This document shows, one piece after another, positions 9,649-18,801 of a DNA stretch of 64,000 nt (position 1 is the first letter of the stretch; each line of letters opens with the position of its first letter). The notes beneath the pieces are model-generated. The model had not been told where the DNA came from, did no database searches, and saw only the letters and a program-made list of their open reading frames with translations. Position numbers and translations under genes: made by a program. Source of the DNA: Micromonospora endolithica (GTDB lineage: Bacteria; Actinomycetota; Actinomycetes; Mycobacteriales; Micromonosporaceae); contig NZ_RBAK01000019.1 of assembly GCF_003626595.1 (NCBI RefSeq), positions 30,935-94,934 on the forward strand. Reading direction: 5' to 3'.

Positions 9649-9678
9649 GGGCCCGGTCGACCACGGTCGGCCGGGCCC
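9649..9678 (+). terminator. Hairpin terminator after the S8 protease
   Basis: GGGCCCGG (9649-9656) pairs with CCGGGCCC (9671-9678), and the inner bases TCGACC/GGTCGG extend the stem with one G-T pair. It starts 16 bases after the stop codon. Confidence 0.65.
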
Positions 9679-9728
9679 TCGGCGTCCCGCCCGATCACGA
9701 GGTGGGGCGGCGTCCACTCGGGTTCCGT

Positions 9729-9766
9729 GATGTCGGGGTTTCCCGGCGACGGGACACCCCGACATC
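9729..9766. repeat. Long-hairpin repeat, copy 1
   Basis: GATGTCGGGGT (9729-9739) pairs with ACCCCGACATC (9756-9766). The outer flanks (CCACTCGG upstream, GTCGAGCGGATCAAG downstream) match the outer arms of the copies near 10.9 and 42.3 kb, though here the outer stem is weak. It lies between the convergent protease and DUF559 genes. Confidence 0.6.
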
Positions 9767-9795
9767 AGGGATGTCGAGCGGATCAAGAGGCGGCC

Positions 9796-10767
9796 TCACC
9801 TGCGCCAGCCTCGGGCGGCCAGCGCGATCCGCACCTCGCGAAGCACTCCGGGGAAGTCCCGGTGCAGGCGGCGGCTGGTCACGTGCAGCACCAGCCAGCC
9901 GGCCGCAACCAGGCCGTTGAGGCGGGCCCGGTCGACGTGCAGCCGGTCGGCCTCGGCGTGCCACTGCCCGTCGTACTCGACCGCGACCCGGTGCTCCGGC
10001 CACGCCAGGTCGGGGTGCACCACCCGGCCGCACGGCAGCCGCACCGGGTGCTGGGTGACCGGTCGGGGCAGCCCGGCCAGCACCAGCCGTAACCGCAGGT
10101 GCGACTCGGGCGCCGACTGCGCACCGCCGTCGGCCAGGCCGAACAGCCACGCGGCCCGCCTCGACCCGGGCCGGCCCAGGTGCTGCTCCGCCGTCGCCAT
10201 CAGCGCGGCGGGGGTGGTGAGGCCCCGACCGAGGAGCGCGTCGATGATGCCGATCGCCCGGACGGGATCCAACCAGGCCGCCGTCTCCCACGCCGCCCGC
10301 TCGGGTGAGGTCCGGGCCAAGGCCGGAGCCCGCGCTCCGGCCTGCCCGGTCGCGGGCGTCGCGAGCGTGCCGGGAGCACCTGTCACGGCGTGCCCGGTCG
10401 CGGGCGTCGCGAGCGTGCCGGGAGCACCTGTCACGTGTAGCCGGATCCCCTGCTGCGCGCCGATTCGGCGGTGGCCGGGAACCAGCACGTGCACGTCGTC
10501 GGTGAAGCTCGCGGCGTGCTCGACGCCGTGCAGGTAGGCGGCCGAGGGACCGGCGATCCACACGCCGGCCGGCAGGCGCAGCGCGGCGGCCCGGCAGGCG
10601 AGACCGTGGTCCCGTTCGAGGCGGGCGTCGGCGTACACGTCGTGTCGCAGCCGCACCCACGCGGAACTGCGCAACTGGTGCTCGGTGAGCAGGTTGCGGG
10701 CGATCACGTCCGAGCCGCGGAAGACCTGCCGGGCCAGTACGGCGGGACGGTGCGGTCGAGGGGGCAT
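9796..10767 (-). CDS. DUF559 (endonuclease-like fold) protein with AbiEi-like N-terminus
   Basis: A 323-residue protein. The N-terminal part (VFRGSDVIARNLLTEHQLRS..W..LRHDVYAD and WIAGPSAAYLHG) resembles the winged-helix antitoxin-like region of AbiEi/DUF4095-type proteins. The C-terminal 100 residues fit DUF559, a Vsr/PD-(D/E)XK-like fold: HPDLAWPEHRVAVEYDGQWH. Such proteins are very common single genes in Micromonosporaceae and their role is unknown. CAGGCT lies 6 bases before ATG 10767 with no ribosome site, so a leaderless start is likely. It contains an in-frame 48-base tandem duplication encoding VTGAPGTLATPATG twice (see 10343-10435). Confidence 0.8.
   Translation of the reverse strand: MPPRPHRPAVLARQVFRGSDVIARNLLTEHQLRSSAWVRLRHDVYADARLERDHGLACRAAALRLPAGVWIAGPSAAYLHGVEHAASFTDDVHVLVPGHRRIGAQQGIRLHVTGAPGTLATPATGHAVTGAPGTLATPATGQAGARAPALARTSPERAAWETAAWLDPVRAIGIIDALLGRGLTTPAALMATAEQHLGRPGSRRAAWLFGLADGGAQSAPESHLRLRLVLAGLPRPVTQHPVRLPCGRVVHPDLAWPEHRVAVEYDGQWHAEADRLHVDRARLNGLVAAGWLVLHVTSRRLHRDFPGVLREVRIALAARGWRR
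10343..10435 (-). repeat. 48-bp in-frame tandem duplication inside the DUF559 gene
   Basis: Bases 10343-10387 and 10391-10435 are identical over 45 bases at a period of 48, that is 16 codons. The protein gains a second VTGAPGTLATPATG block. Two such perfect copies suggest a recent slippage event or a variable-number site. Confidence 0.9.
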
Positions 10768-10885
10768 GGCGACAGCCTGCGTCGCCGGCCGTCCACCCCG
10801 ACACCCCTGTGGACAACCACCCACCCCCGCCCGGAAGCCCCCTGTGGACAACCGTCGGCGAGCCGCCCGAGTGTGGTATTCGGAA

Positions 10886-10960
10886 GATCGACTCGTCTTC
10901 AGTGAAGTCGCGGTGTCCCGACTACGAGGATGCCCCGACTTCAGTGAAGACGAGTCGATC
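10886..10960. repeat. Long-hairpin repeat, copy 2
   Basis: GATCGACTCGTCTTC (10886-10900) pairs perfectly with 10946-10960; after a one-mismatch AGT/AGT step, GAAGTCG (10904-10910) pairs with CGACTTC (10936-10942). The full stem is about 25 bp. It overlaps the stop codon of the iclR gene (10959-10961), so it can also serve as that gene's terminator. Confidence 0.85.
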
Positions 10961-11615
10961 AAGAACCGCCGAGGGCGGCGGCGACGGCCTCGGCGGCGGC
11001 ACTCACCTGGGTACCGACCGTCGCCACCTCCAGCGGCGCCAGGGCCACCACGCCGACGCTCGCCTCCAGGCCGGGTACGCCGAGCACCGGAGCGGCCACC
11101 CCGTACGCCCCGGGTTGCAACTCCCCGACGGTGCTCACCGGGCCGACGGCGCCGGACCGGCCGGCGAGGATGGCCCGTCCCGCCGCACCGCGTTCCAGCG
11201 GGTGCCGGGCGCCCGTCCGGTAGGCCACGTGGAACGCCGTCCAGCTCGGCTCCACCACCGCCAGGGCCACCCCCTCGCCGCCCTCGACCACGGTGAGGTG
11301 GGCGGTGGCCCCAACCTGCTCGGCGAGCCGGCGCAGCGCGGGCAGCGCGCCCTCGGCGAGCAGGGGTTGGGCCCGCCGGGCCAACTGGAGCACGCCGGCA
11401 CCGAGGCGCAGCCGGCCCTCCGGATCCCGGCGCAGCATGCCGTGCCCGGCCAGGGCGCCGACCAGCCGGTACACCGCCGCGCGGCCGATGCCCAGCCGCT
11501 GGGCCGCCTCGGTGACGGTCAACCCGCCCGGCGCGTCGGCCACCAGGTGCAGCAGCCGCAGACCCCGGTCGAGGGTCTGGGCGATCTCGCCGCCGGATCC
11601 GGCCGTGGTGTCCAC
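10959..11615 (-). CDS. IclR-family transcriptional regulator
   Basis: A 218-residue regulator. An N-terminal winged helix (LTVTEAAQRLGIGRAAVYRLVGALAGHGML, about 32-61) is followed by an IclR effector domain (VGATAHLTVVEGGEGVALAVVEP and RHPLERGAAGRAILAG). TACGCT sits 6 bases before the GTG start with no ribosome site, so the mRNA is probably leaderless. It is divergent from cysS across 62 bases. No catabolic operon lies beside it, so its ligand is unknown. Confidence 0.88.
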   Translation of the reverse strand: MDTTAGSGGEIAQTLDRGLRLLHLVADAPGGLTVTEAAQRLGIGRAAVYRLVGALAGHGMLRRDPEGRLRLGAGVLQLARRAQPLLAEGALPALRRLAEQVGATAHLTVVEGGEGVALAVVEPSWTAFHVAYRTGARHPLERGAAGRAILAGRSGAVGPVSTVGELQPGAYGVAAPVLGVPGLEASVGVVALAPLEVATVGTQVSAAAEAVAAALGGS

Positions 11616-11665
11616 GCCAGCAGCGTACGACCCGGCTCCGGCCGACCCTCGGCAGCGCGGACCGA

Positions 11666-11671
11666 TACCCT
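11666..11671 (+). promoter_or_regulatory. Candidate -10 box for leaderless cysS
   Basis: TACCCT is followed by 6 bases and GTG 11678. No ribosome binding site is present, so transcription probably starts at or next to the GTG. Confidence 0.5.
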
Positions 11672-11677
11672 TGTCCG

Positions 11678-13093
11678 GTGACGCTACGCCTGTATGACAC
11701 CGCCACCCGATCGGTGCGGGACTTCGTCCCCCGGGAAGCCGGCAAGGTGGGCGTCTACCTGTGTGGTCTCACCCTCCAGGGCCCGCCGCACATCGGTCAC
11801 CTTCGCTCGGGCGTCAACTACGACGTGTTGCGGCGCTGGCTGGTCTCCGGCGGCTTCGAGGTCACCTTCATCCGCAACCTGACCGACATCGACGACAAGA
11901 TCCTGGTCAAGGCGGGCGAGCAGGACCGGCCGTTCTGGTCGATCGCGTACGCCAACGAGCTGAAGCTGACCGCGGCCTACCGCGCGTTGAACGTGCTGCC
12001 CCCGACGTACGAGCCCCGGGCCACCGGGCACATCCCGGAGATGCACGAGCTGATCGCCAAGCTGATCGCCGACGGGCACGCCTACCCGGCCACCGACGGC
12101 TCCGGCGACGTCTACTTCGACGTGCGGTCCTGGCCGGCGTACGGGTCGCTGTCCAACCAGTCACCGGACGACATGCAGTCCGCCGGGGACGCGCCGGAGC
12201 GCGGCAAGCGCGACCCGCGCGACTTCGCGCTGTGGAAGGGCGCCAAACCGGGCGAGCCGGCCGACGCGCACTGGCCGTCGCCGTGGGGCCAGGGCCGTCC
12301 CGGCTGGCACATCGAATGCTCGGCGATGTGCTGGCGTTACCTGGGTGCCGAGTTCGACATCCACGGCGGTGGCTTGGACCTGACGTTCCCCCACCACGAG
12401 AACGAGCTGGCCCAGTCCCGGGCGGCCGGGCTGCCGTTCGCCCGCTATTGGGTGCACCACGGCCTGCTCAGCATCGGCGGCGCGAAGATGGGCAAGTCGG
12501 CCGGCAACAGCCTCGACCTGAGCTACGTCGGCTCCCTGGGCGTACGGCCGGTGGAACTGCGCTACTACTACGCGGCGGCCCACTACCGGTCGGTGATCGA
12601 CTACTCGGAGGAGGCGCTGCGCGAGTCGGCCGTGGCGTACCGGCGGGTCGAGGGTTTCGTGCGGCGCGCGGCCGAGCGGGTCGGCGCGGGTCAGCTCGGT
12701 GCCCTGCCGGCGGCGTTCGCCGCCGCGATGGACGACGACCTGAACACCTCGGCGGCGCTCGCCGTCCTGCACGAGGTGGTCCGGGACGGCAACACGGCCC
12801 TGGCCGGCGGCGACGATGTGACCGTCCGCACGGCACTCGGCGAGGCCCGGGCGATGCTGGATATCCTCGGGGTGGACCCCCTCGACCCGGCGTGGACCGG
12901 TGGCGGTCGCGCGGACGACCTGCGCGGCGTGGTGGACTCCCTGATCGCGCTGGCCCTGGAGCAGCGCGCGCAGGCGCGCGGCCGGAAGGACTGGGCCGCC
13001 GCGGACGCCGTACGCGACCAGCTCCGGCAGGCCGGCGTGGTCGTCGAGGACACCCCCCAGGGCCCCCGTTGGACTATTGGAGAGCAGGACTGA
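11678..13093 (+). CDS. cysS: Cysteinyl-tRNA synthetase
   Basis: A class I aminoacyl-tRNA synthetase that charges tRNA-Cys. The 471-residue protein has CGLTLQGPPHIGHLRSG (HIGH motif with the zinc cysteine), WHIECSAM and HHENELAQS zinc ligands, and the C-terminal anticodon-binding helical domain (ARGRKDWAAADAVRDQL). The KMSKS loop reads KMGKS at residues 270-274, a Ser to Gly change at the third position. All other key motifs are intact, so the enzyme is probably active. It overlaps rlmB by one base and is cotranscribed with it. Confidence 0.95.
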   Translation: MTLRLYDTATRSVRDFVPREAGKVGVYLCGLTLQGPPHIGHLRSGVNYDVLRRWLVSGGFEVTFIRNLTDIDDKILVKAGEQDRPFWSIAYANELKLTAAYRALNVLPPTYEPRATGHIPEMHELIAKLIADGHAYPATDGSGDVYFDVRSWPAYGSLSNQSPDDMQSAGDAPERGKRDPRDFALWKGAKPGEPADAHWPSPWGQGRPGWHIECSAMCWRYLGAEFDIHGGGLDLTFPHHENELAQSRAAGLPFARYWVHHGLLSIGGAKMGKSAGNSLDLSYVGSLGVRPVELRYYYAAAHYRSVIDYSEEALRESAVAYRRVEGFVRRAAERVGAGQLGALPAAFAAAMDDDLNTSAALAVLHEVVRDGNTALAGGDDVTVRTALGEARAMLDILGVDPLDPAWTGGGRADDLRGVVDSLIALALEQRAQARGRKDWAAADAVRDQLRQAGVVVEDTPQGPRWTIGEQD

Positions 13094-14229
13094 TGGCCGG
13101 CAACTCGCAGCGCCGTGGCCGACGGCTGACGCCGAAGGCGGGCGCCCCCAAGGGCTCCGGCGGCAAGAACAAGGACTCCCTCGCCGGGCGGGGCAAGACC
13201 CTGCCGGCCGACGAGCGGCCCTGGCACAAGGCATACTCGGGCACCGAGAAGCTGCCCCAGCGCACCGCCTGGAAGCAGGACAAGGAGCGCCGGGCGGCGG
13301 CCGAGGAGGGGCGCGCCCCGAAGATCGGCCAGCCGGGCAGCAAGGACACCACCTGGGGCAAGGGCGGCGGCCGGGGCACCCCGGCCGGCGGCGGTCGAGC
13401 CGGTGCCGGCCGGGGCGGCAAGCCCACCGCCGGTCGCGGTGGCCCCCGGGTCGCGCCGGGCCGCCGGTCCAACCCGTCGAAGGACACCCCGGAACTGCTG
13501 GTCGGCCGCAACCCGGTGCTGGAGTCGCTGCGCGCGCAGGTGCCGGCGACGGCGCTCTACACCGCGCAGGGCATCGAGTCCGACGACCGGGTCAACGAGA
13601 TCGTCCGCACCGCCGCCGACCGGGGCATCGCGATCCTGGAGATCAGCCGCGCCGAGTTGGACCGGATGACCGGCGGTGTGCTGCACCAAGGCGTTGGCCT
13701 CCAGGTGCCGCCGTTCGCGTACGAGCCGTTCGAGGACCTGGTGGCGGCGGCGCTGGAGCAGACGGCCCCGCTGCTGGTGGCGCTGGACGGCGTCACCGAC
13801 CCGCGCAACCTCGGCGCGGTGATCCGGTCCGCCGCCGCGTTCGGCGCGCAGGGTGTCTTCGTACCCGAGCGTCGGGCCGCCGGGATCACCGCGACCGCCT
13901 GGCGGACCAGTGCCGGCGCGGCCGCGCGGGTCCCGGTCGCCCAGGTCACCAACCTGACCCGGTCGCTCAAGGCCTGCCAGGAAGCCGGGTTCATGGTGGT
14001 CGGCCTGGACGCCGACGGCGACACCGACCTCTACGACCTGGAGGTGGCGGTCGGCCCGCTGGTCGTGGTGGTGGGTTCCGAGGGCCGGGGGCTGTCCCGG
14101 CTGGTCGGCGAGACCTGCGACCTGACCGTCAGCATCCCGATGGTCTCCGACGTCGAGTCGCTCAACGCGAGCGTCGCCGCCGCCGTGACGCTCGCCGAGG
14201 TGGCGCGCCGCCGGGCCGCCGAGGTCTGA
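13093..14229 (+). CDS. rlmB: 23S rRNA (guanosine-2'-O-)methyltransferase, TrmH/RlmB family
   Basis: A SPOUT methyltransferase of 378 residues. The first 130 residues are a basic, Gly/Lys/Arg-rich extension (RRGRRLTPKAGAPKGSGGKNK and repeated GRGG) seen in actinobacterial homologues, probably for rRNA binding. The substrate-binding domain starts at LLVGRNPVLESLR. The knotted domain has VALDGVTDPRNLGAVIRSAAAFG, VVVVGSEGRGLSRLV and ISIPM-like VSIPMVSDVESLNASVAAAV, the three SPOUT motifs. The start overlaps the cysS stop (TGATG). A perfect hairpin terminator follows. Confidence 0.93.
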   Translation: MAGNSQRRGRRLTPKAGAPKGSGGKNKDSLAGRGKTLPADERPWHKAYSGTEKLPQRTAWKQDKERRAAAEEGRAPKIGQPGSKDTTWGKGGGRGTPAGGGRAGAGRGGKPTAGRGGPRVAPGRRSNPSKDTPELLVGRNPVLESLRAQVPATALYTAQGIESDDRVNEIVRTAADRGIAILEISRAELDRMTGGVLHQGVGLQVPPFAYEPFEDLVAAALEQTAPLLVALDGVTDPRNLGAVIRSAAAFGAQGVFVPERRAAGITATAWRTSAGAAARVPVAQVTNLTRSLKACQEAGFMVVGLDADGDTDLYDLEVAVGPLVVVVGSEGRGLSRLVGETCDLTVSIPMVSDVESLNASVAAAVTLAEVARRRAAEV

Positions 14230-14244
14230 CCGCACCAGCACACA

Positions 14245-14282
14245 CGAAAGGGGCGGTCCGCCGAAGCGGGCCGCCCCTTTCG
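14245..14282. terminator. Bidirectional terminator between rlmB and msiK
   Basis: A perfect 12-bp stem, CGAAAGGGGCGG (14245-14256) with CCGCCCCTTTCG (14271-14282). The AAA/TTT ends allow it to act in both directions between the convergent genes. Confidence 0.8.
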
Positions 14283-14289
14283 TCGTACG

Positions 14290-15381
<1,092 letters not shown>

Positions 15382-15713
15382 GGGGGAACGCTTCCTTTCA
15401 CCGGCAGGAACGTGCCGGACGATCCGAGTGAAGGAGCGACCGGCCCGTTACCGGACCGGCCCACGGAGGGCGCCCCGGCAAGCCGGGATGTCATCCGTGT
15501 CACTGCACGGTAAACGGCTTTGCCCGTACTGCCAAGGCGGGCGACACCGGGTGGGACGGACCGCATACACATACCGGTCAGTCGGGCACGGCGAGGCATC
15601 AATCGACGCTCCGCGCAACCGTCGCCGGTCGGGTTCTCGACGTTTCCCGTGCTCGGGACCCCTGCCGCGGGGGAAAACCGGACGTTGGTCGCTATGCTGA
15701 CGTCGGCACGTAC
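15382..15713. other. Intergenic region between msiK and tRNA-Thr
   Basis: About 330 bases without a supported gene. It must carry the msiK promoter on the minus strand and the tRNA promoter on the plus strand, but I could not place a convincing -35/-10 pair for either. Open frames here on both strands are shadows. Confidence 0.5.
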
Positions 15714-15790
15714 GCCCCTGTAGCTCAGCTGGCCAGAGCACTCGCCTTGTAAGCGAGATGTCGCCGGTTCGATCCCGGCCGGGGGCTCCA
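15714..15790 (+). tRNA. tRNA-Thr(TGT)
   Basis: A 77-base cloverleaf with encoded CCA. The acceptor stem GCCCCTG pairs with CGGGGGC, the anticodon stem is CTCGC/GCGAG with loop CTTGTAA (anticodon TGT, reads ACA), and the T arm is GCCGG-TTCGATC-CCGGC. The discriminator base is T. It marks the left edge of a lower-GC gene block, a common integration position. Confidence 0.95.
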
Positions 15791-15860
15791 TATCCCACAA
15801 GGCGTTTCCCGCTGAGGCACTGCTGGCGGCCAGAGGTTGGACCGTGGCTTCCTGAGCAGC

Positions 15861-16049
15861 GTGACCTGCCGGAAGAGCACTCGCAGTCCGAACGAGAACG
15901 CGCAGTGCGTGGAGGTCGCGCTGACCCCGTACCCGGTCGGCGTCCGCGACTCCAAGGAGCCGTGCGGGCCGGTCCTGGTGGTGGCTGCGTCACGTTGGTC
16001 GGCGTTCGTGGATGCCACGAGGACGCTCCGGACGGACCTGGCACCGTGA
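15861..16049 (+). CDS. Orphan DUF397 domain protein
   Basis: A 62-residue DUF397 protein: CRKSTRSPNENAQCVEVAL, VGVRDSKEPCGPVL and SRWSAFVDAT. The usual Trp before RKS is Cys here, and the N-terminal lead is about five residues shorter than in the copy at 5995. No XRE partner is present; 70 bases upstream is the tRNA. It may be the remnant of an XRE-DUF397 pair cut by insertion at the tRNA, or a small intact solo gene. GTG 15861 is the best start, with no clear ribosome site. A frame opening with GTG 16046 overlaps its stop (GTGA) and runs to 16270 (74 residues, FYYRADGGTNEVLVW...), which I cannot confirm as a gene. Confidence 0.55.
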   Translation: MTCRKSTRSPNENAQCVEVALTPYPVGVRDSKEPCGPVLVVAASRWSAFVDATRTLRTDLAP

Positions 16050-16459
16050 GGTTCTACTACCGTGCGGATGGAGGCACCAACGAGGTGCTGGTCTGGACTG
16101 CCGCCATGTCGGCCGCCACGGCAATCGTCCACCGGAAGATGAAGCGGGCGCGACGCTCTGGATCCGCCGTAGTCCGTCAGGGGCTTCGACGTGATCTCTG
16201 GACGAGCAGCCTTCCCCGCCAGGGAGTGATGGGCGGGGCATGGAGTAGGGCATCCGGGATCATGTGGTGACGCAAGATCTGGACACCCCCCAGCCGTAAG
16301 GTGCACATAGACTGACGACAGCATTCCGTCCTGCACCTGTCGGATCATGGACACTTTTTCTGGCGGTATGTACCAGGCGCCTCGCCACGTGCTGTTCGCA
16401 ATATTCGCCCGAGTTGGTTCCAGGCCGAGCAGATGGTCGACGGCGTTGCCCCCCGGGGC
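16050..16459 (+). other. Low-coding stretch upstream of the NUDIX operon
   Basis: About 410 bases with GC lower than the flanks. A weak 74-codon frame covers 16046-16270, and nothing convincing follows to the NUDIX gene. I see no inverted repeats of note and no second copy of the tRNA 3' end. It probably contains the operon promoter, whose -10 box lies at 16460-16465. Confidence 0.4.
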
Positions 16460-16465
16460 TAGGAT
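16460..16465 (+). promoter_or_regulatory. -10 box of the NUDIX-channel-methyltransferase-radical SAM operon
   Basis: TAGGAT is followed by 6 bases and ATG 16472. The spacing fits a leaderless transcript starting at the NUDIX start codon. Confidence 0.55.
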
Positions 16466-16471
16466 GCGTCA

Positions 16472-17146
16472 ATGATGGAGAACGCGGATAGTCGCGTCAG
16501 TAATGACGAGCTGGTGGAAGCGGTCGATCACCGGGGCAACCCGATCGGCATAGTCGGTCGCCAGTTGGCTAATCGCCTCGGGATCTGGCACGTCTGCGCG
16601 CAGGTCTTCGTACTGGCGAAAGTCGAGGGTGTTCCCGCTGTCGTCTTTCAACGACGTTCGCGCACCAAGACCGTGTCCCCGGGCGTGCTCGACATCAGCG
16701 CTTCCGGGCACGTGGTCGCTGGACAGACCGTGCAGTCTGCGGCCGCACGCGAACTCGCGGAAGAATTGGGACTCAAGGTGTCCGCCGACAGCCTCGTGCA
16801 CGTGGGACGACGTGTAGACATGTATGAGGCGCCAGGAGTGCTGAGTCGAATTTTCGCCGATGTCTACGTCGTCGTCACCGACCAGGATCCTGGCACCCTG
16901 AATTTTGATCCGGTGGAGATCGACGAACTCGTCGTCGTCCCCGCAGCCGATTTGCTGGGGATCTTCGTTGACGGGTCCAGTCCATCGTGTCATGCCTACC
17001 AACTGGACAAACAGGGACTTGCCCGATCCCGCCGGGTGGTCGTCCGGGCGAGCGATTTTCTGCCGCGTTTCGACAACTTGTACGCGCGTATCGCGCGATA
17101 TGCGAATGACAGGGAAACCAGCGGGAGCAGTGCGAGATTCATGTAG
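16472..17146 (+). CDS. NUDIX hydrolase, isopentenyl-diphosphate isomerase-like subgroup
   Basis: A 224-residue NUDIX-fold protein. The opening EAVDHRGNPIGIVGRQLANRLGIWHVCAQVFVLA is typical of the YfcD/IDI-like branch. The NUDIX box lies at 79-101: G79, R93-E94 and E97-E98-x-G100 are kept, but the Glu expected six residues after G79 is Gln85. The metal-binding RELAEELG core is intact, so activity is possible. The substrate is not predictable, but a nucleotide diphosphate is the usual choice. It is the first gene of a four-gene operon; the channel gene follows after 11 bases. GC is clearly below that of the rest of the window. ATG 16475 is an alternative start. Confidence 0.85.
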   Translation: MMENADSRVSNDELVEAVDHRGNPIGIVGRQLANRLGIWHVCAQVFVLAKVEGVPAVVFQRRSRTKTVSPGVLDISASGHVVAGQTVQSAAARELAEELGLKVSADSLVHVGRRVDMYEAPGVLSRIFADVYVVVTDQDPGTLNFDPVEIDELVVVPAADLLGIFVDGSSPSCHAYQLDKQGLARSRRVVVRASDFLPRFDNLYARIARYANDRETSGSSARFM

Positions 17147-17157
17147 AGGAAAAATCG

Positions 17158-18030
17158 ATGCCCCTCGGTAATAGCCACATGGATCCGGGACGATTCCGCA
17201 TCACTCGGCGGGCCAGGTTCCACTACGCATTGATCAGACACCGCCTAGCCTGGCTGTTCGCGATTTTTACGGGTTTCTACGGTCTCATCGCGATTCTTTA
17301 CGCCGTCTGCTACCAGTTGCTGGCGGTAGCTGGGTTGGGGGAGATCAAGGAAGCTGGATCCTTCGGAGACCGGCTCTACTACAGCTTCATCACTCAACTT
17401 TCGGTCGACTACGACAATTTGGCACCGTCGGGCCTGAGCAAGCCGGTCGCAGTTACCCAGGCATTCGCCGGCACCGTCCTGTTCGGCGTGCTCATCGCAT
17501 ACGTGGTGCTGCGGATAACGTCGCCTGACCCGAGGACACTCCTGCTGTCGCCTGTCGCCATCTATCTTGAGGCGGAGCGGAAGCTGGCGATCCTGCTCGT
17601 CAACACCTCCGGCATCATCGTGACCGACCTTTCGATGAGCATGGTGCTGAAGTTGAGACGGCGGCACACGCGCCTCTACGAGGTTGCTCTCCCCTACCTG
17701 CGCGATTCGGCCCTGTTGGTCAAGGGGCTTGACTATGATCCGGAGCTGGACGACATCGGGGCAGGGTATGACCCCTCCGAGGACGGACTCAAGGTTTCTG
17801 TCCGCTGCTCCATCCTCGGGTCGACCTTCGGGATCGGCAGCAAATACAGTCTGACGAAGGTTGTCGTGGCCCCGAACGACGATTTCATGGACAGGCCGGA
17901 GTTCCAGGACCCGGACCTGACAAGCCGAGAGTTCTGGGCCCTCTTCGCGTGGCCGGTCGAGGATGCGGTGCGGCTGCACGACCTGCTGATGGCGAAGGCG
18001 CGGACGGTGGCCGATGGCCAGGCAGCTTGA
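17158..18030 (+). CDS. Kir-like two-TM channel protein with non-canonical pore loop
   Basis: A 290-residue membrane protein with the layout of inward-rectifier (Kir/KirBac) channels. TM1 is about 31-58, a pore-loop region about 72-90, TM2 about 98-120, and the rest a cytosolic beta-rich domain (LLLSPVAIYLEAERKLAILLVNTSGIIVTDLSMSMVL) like the Kir C-terminus. The pore loop reads SFITQLSVDYDNLAP, where K+ channels have TxGYGD; the spacing and the final LAP remain, so the selectivity filter has changed rather than been deleted. The ligand and ion are unknown. GAGG lies before the ATG, and the 3' end overlaps the methyltransferase gene by 17 bases. The tight coupling suggests the channel is an output of the operon. 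Confidence 0.75.
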   Translation: MPLGNSHMDPGRFRITRRARFHYALIRHRLAWLFAIFTGFYGLIAILYAVCYQLLAVAGLGEIKEAGSFGDRLYYSFITQLSVDYDNLAPSGLSKPVAVTQAFAGTVLFGVLIAYVVLRITSPDPRTLLLSPVAIYLEAERKLAILLVNTSGIIVTDLSMSMVLKLRRRHTRLYEVALPYLRDSALLVKGLDYDPELDDIGAGYDPSEDGLKVSVRCSILGSTFGIGSKYSLTKVVVAPNDDFMDRPEFQDPDLTSREFWALFAWPVEDAVRLHDLLMAKARTVADGQAA

Positions 18031-18760
18031 TCCCTACGCTCTCCTCGCGGATGTCTACGACCGTCTCTCCCGGGTCGAGAGCAAGGAGATCGCCGCCGAG
18101 TACCTGGTGCGGCGGCTCAAGGGCCTGCACCCCGGCCGTACGATCTCCGTGGTCGATCTGGCCTGCGGCTCCGGCAACGTCACCACGGCGCTGTTACGGC
18201 ACGAGAACGTCACCGTGACCGCTGTCGACACCTCGGCATCGATGCTGGCGATTGCAGAAGCCAAGGCGCAGCGGTTGAATCAGGCGGTGTCGTTTGTTCA
18301 CTCCGACATCCGGCAGCTCGACCTCGCGACGCCACACGACGGCGCGGTGTGTCTCTCATTCTCTCTTGCCTATCTGGCCGAGAAGGCAGACCTTCTTCAA
18401 TTCATTCGGAGGCTTGGTGCGAACATCAGACGAGGTGGCCTCTTCCTGTTCGACATGATCGACCGTTCTGCCCTGCGGTCGGACTGGTTCGACATCGAGG
18501 CGAAGCGATGGCAGAGCGTCGGTTTGAGCGCCCGAGTCGAGTGGACCGACCGCGCTGCCGGCGCGTACCGCATCGAATACTCGCGGGACGACCTGCAGCA
18601 CGGGCGGGTGTTCGAGCACCACCACGGGCGGGCCTACCTAGAGTCCGAGCTGGTGACGGCATTCACGTCCGAATCGTACTTCACGATCGTGCCCCTTTCC
18701 GCTCTCGCCACATCGTGCGCCACACCGCACCTGAGGTACTTCTTGGCGCAGCGTACGTAG
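18014..18760 (+). CDS. Class I SAM-dependent methyltransferase
   Basis: A 248-residue Rossmann-type methyltransferase. Motif I VVDLACGSGN lies at 46-55, followed by the acidic loop AVDTSASML and the post-motif FVHSDIRQLDL. DPYALLADVYDRLS at the start is usual in small-molecule methyltransferases of this class. The substrate is unknown. It overlaps the channel gene by 17 bases and precedes the radical SAM gene by 41 bases. Sharing S-adenosylmethionine with the next enzyme suggests one modified small molecule or nucleotide as the product, an inference from context. Confidence 0.85.
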   Translation: MARQLDPYALLADVYDRLSRVESKEIAAEYLVRRLKGLHPGRTISVVDLACGSGNVTTALLRHENVTVTAVDTSASMLAIAEAKAQRLNQAVSFVHSDIRQLDLATPHDGAVCLSFSLAYLAEKADLLQFIRRLGANIRRGGLFLFDMIDRSALRSDWFDIEAKRWQSVGLSARVEWTDRAAGAYRIEYSRDDLQHGRVFEHHHGRAYLESELVTAFTSESYFTIVPLSALATSCATPHLRYFLAQRT

Positions 18761-18801
18761 CAGGGCTCCCGGCTTCTTGGCGAACAGGTGGAGGTCTCAT
18801 C

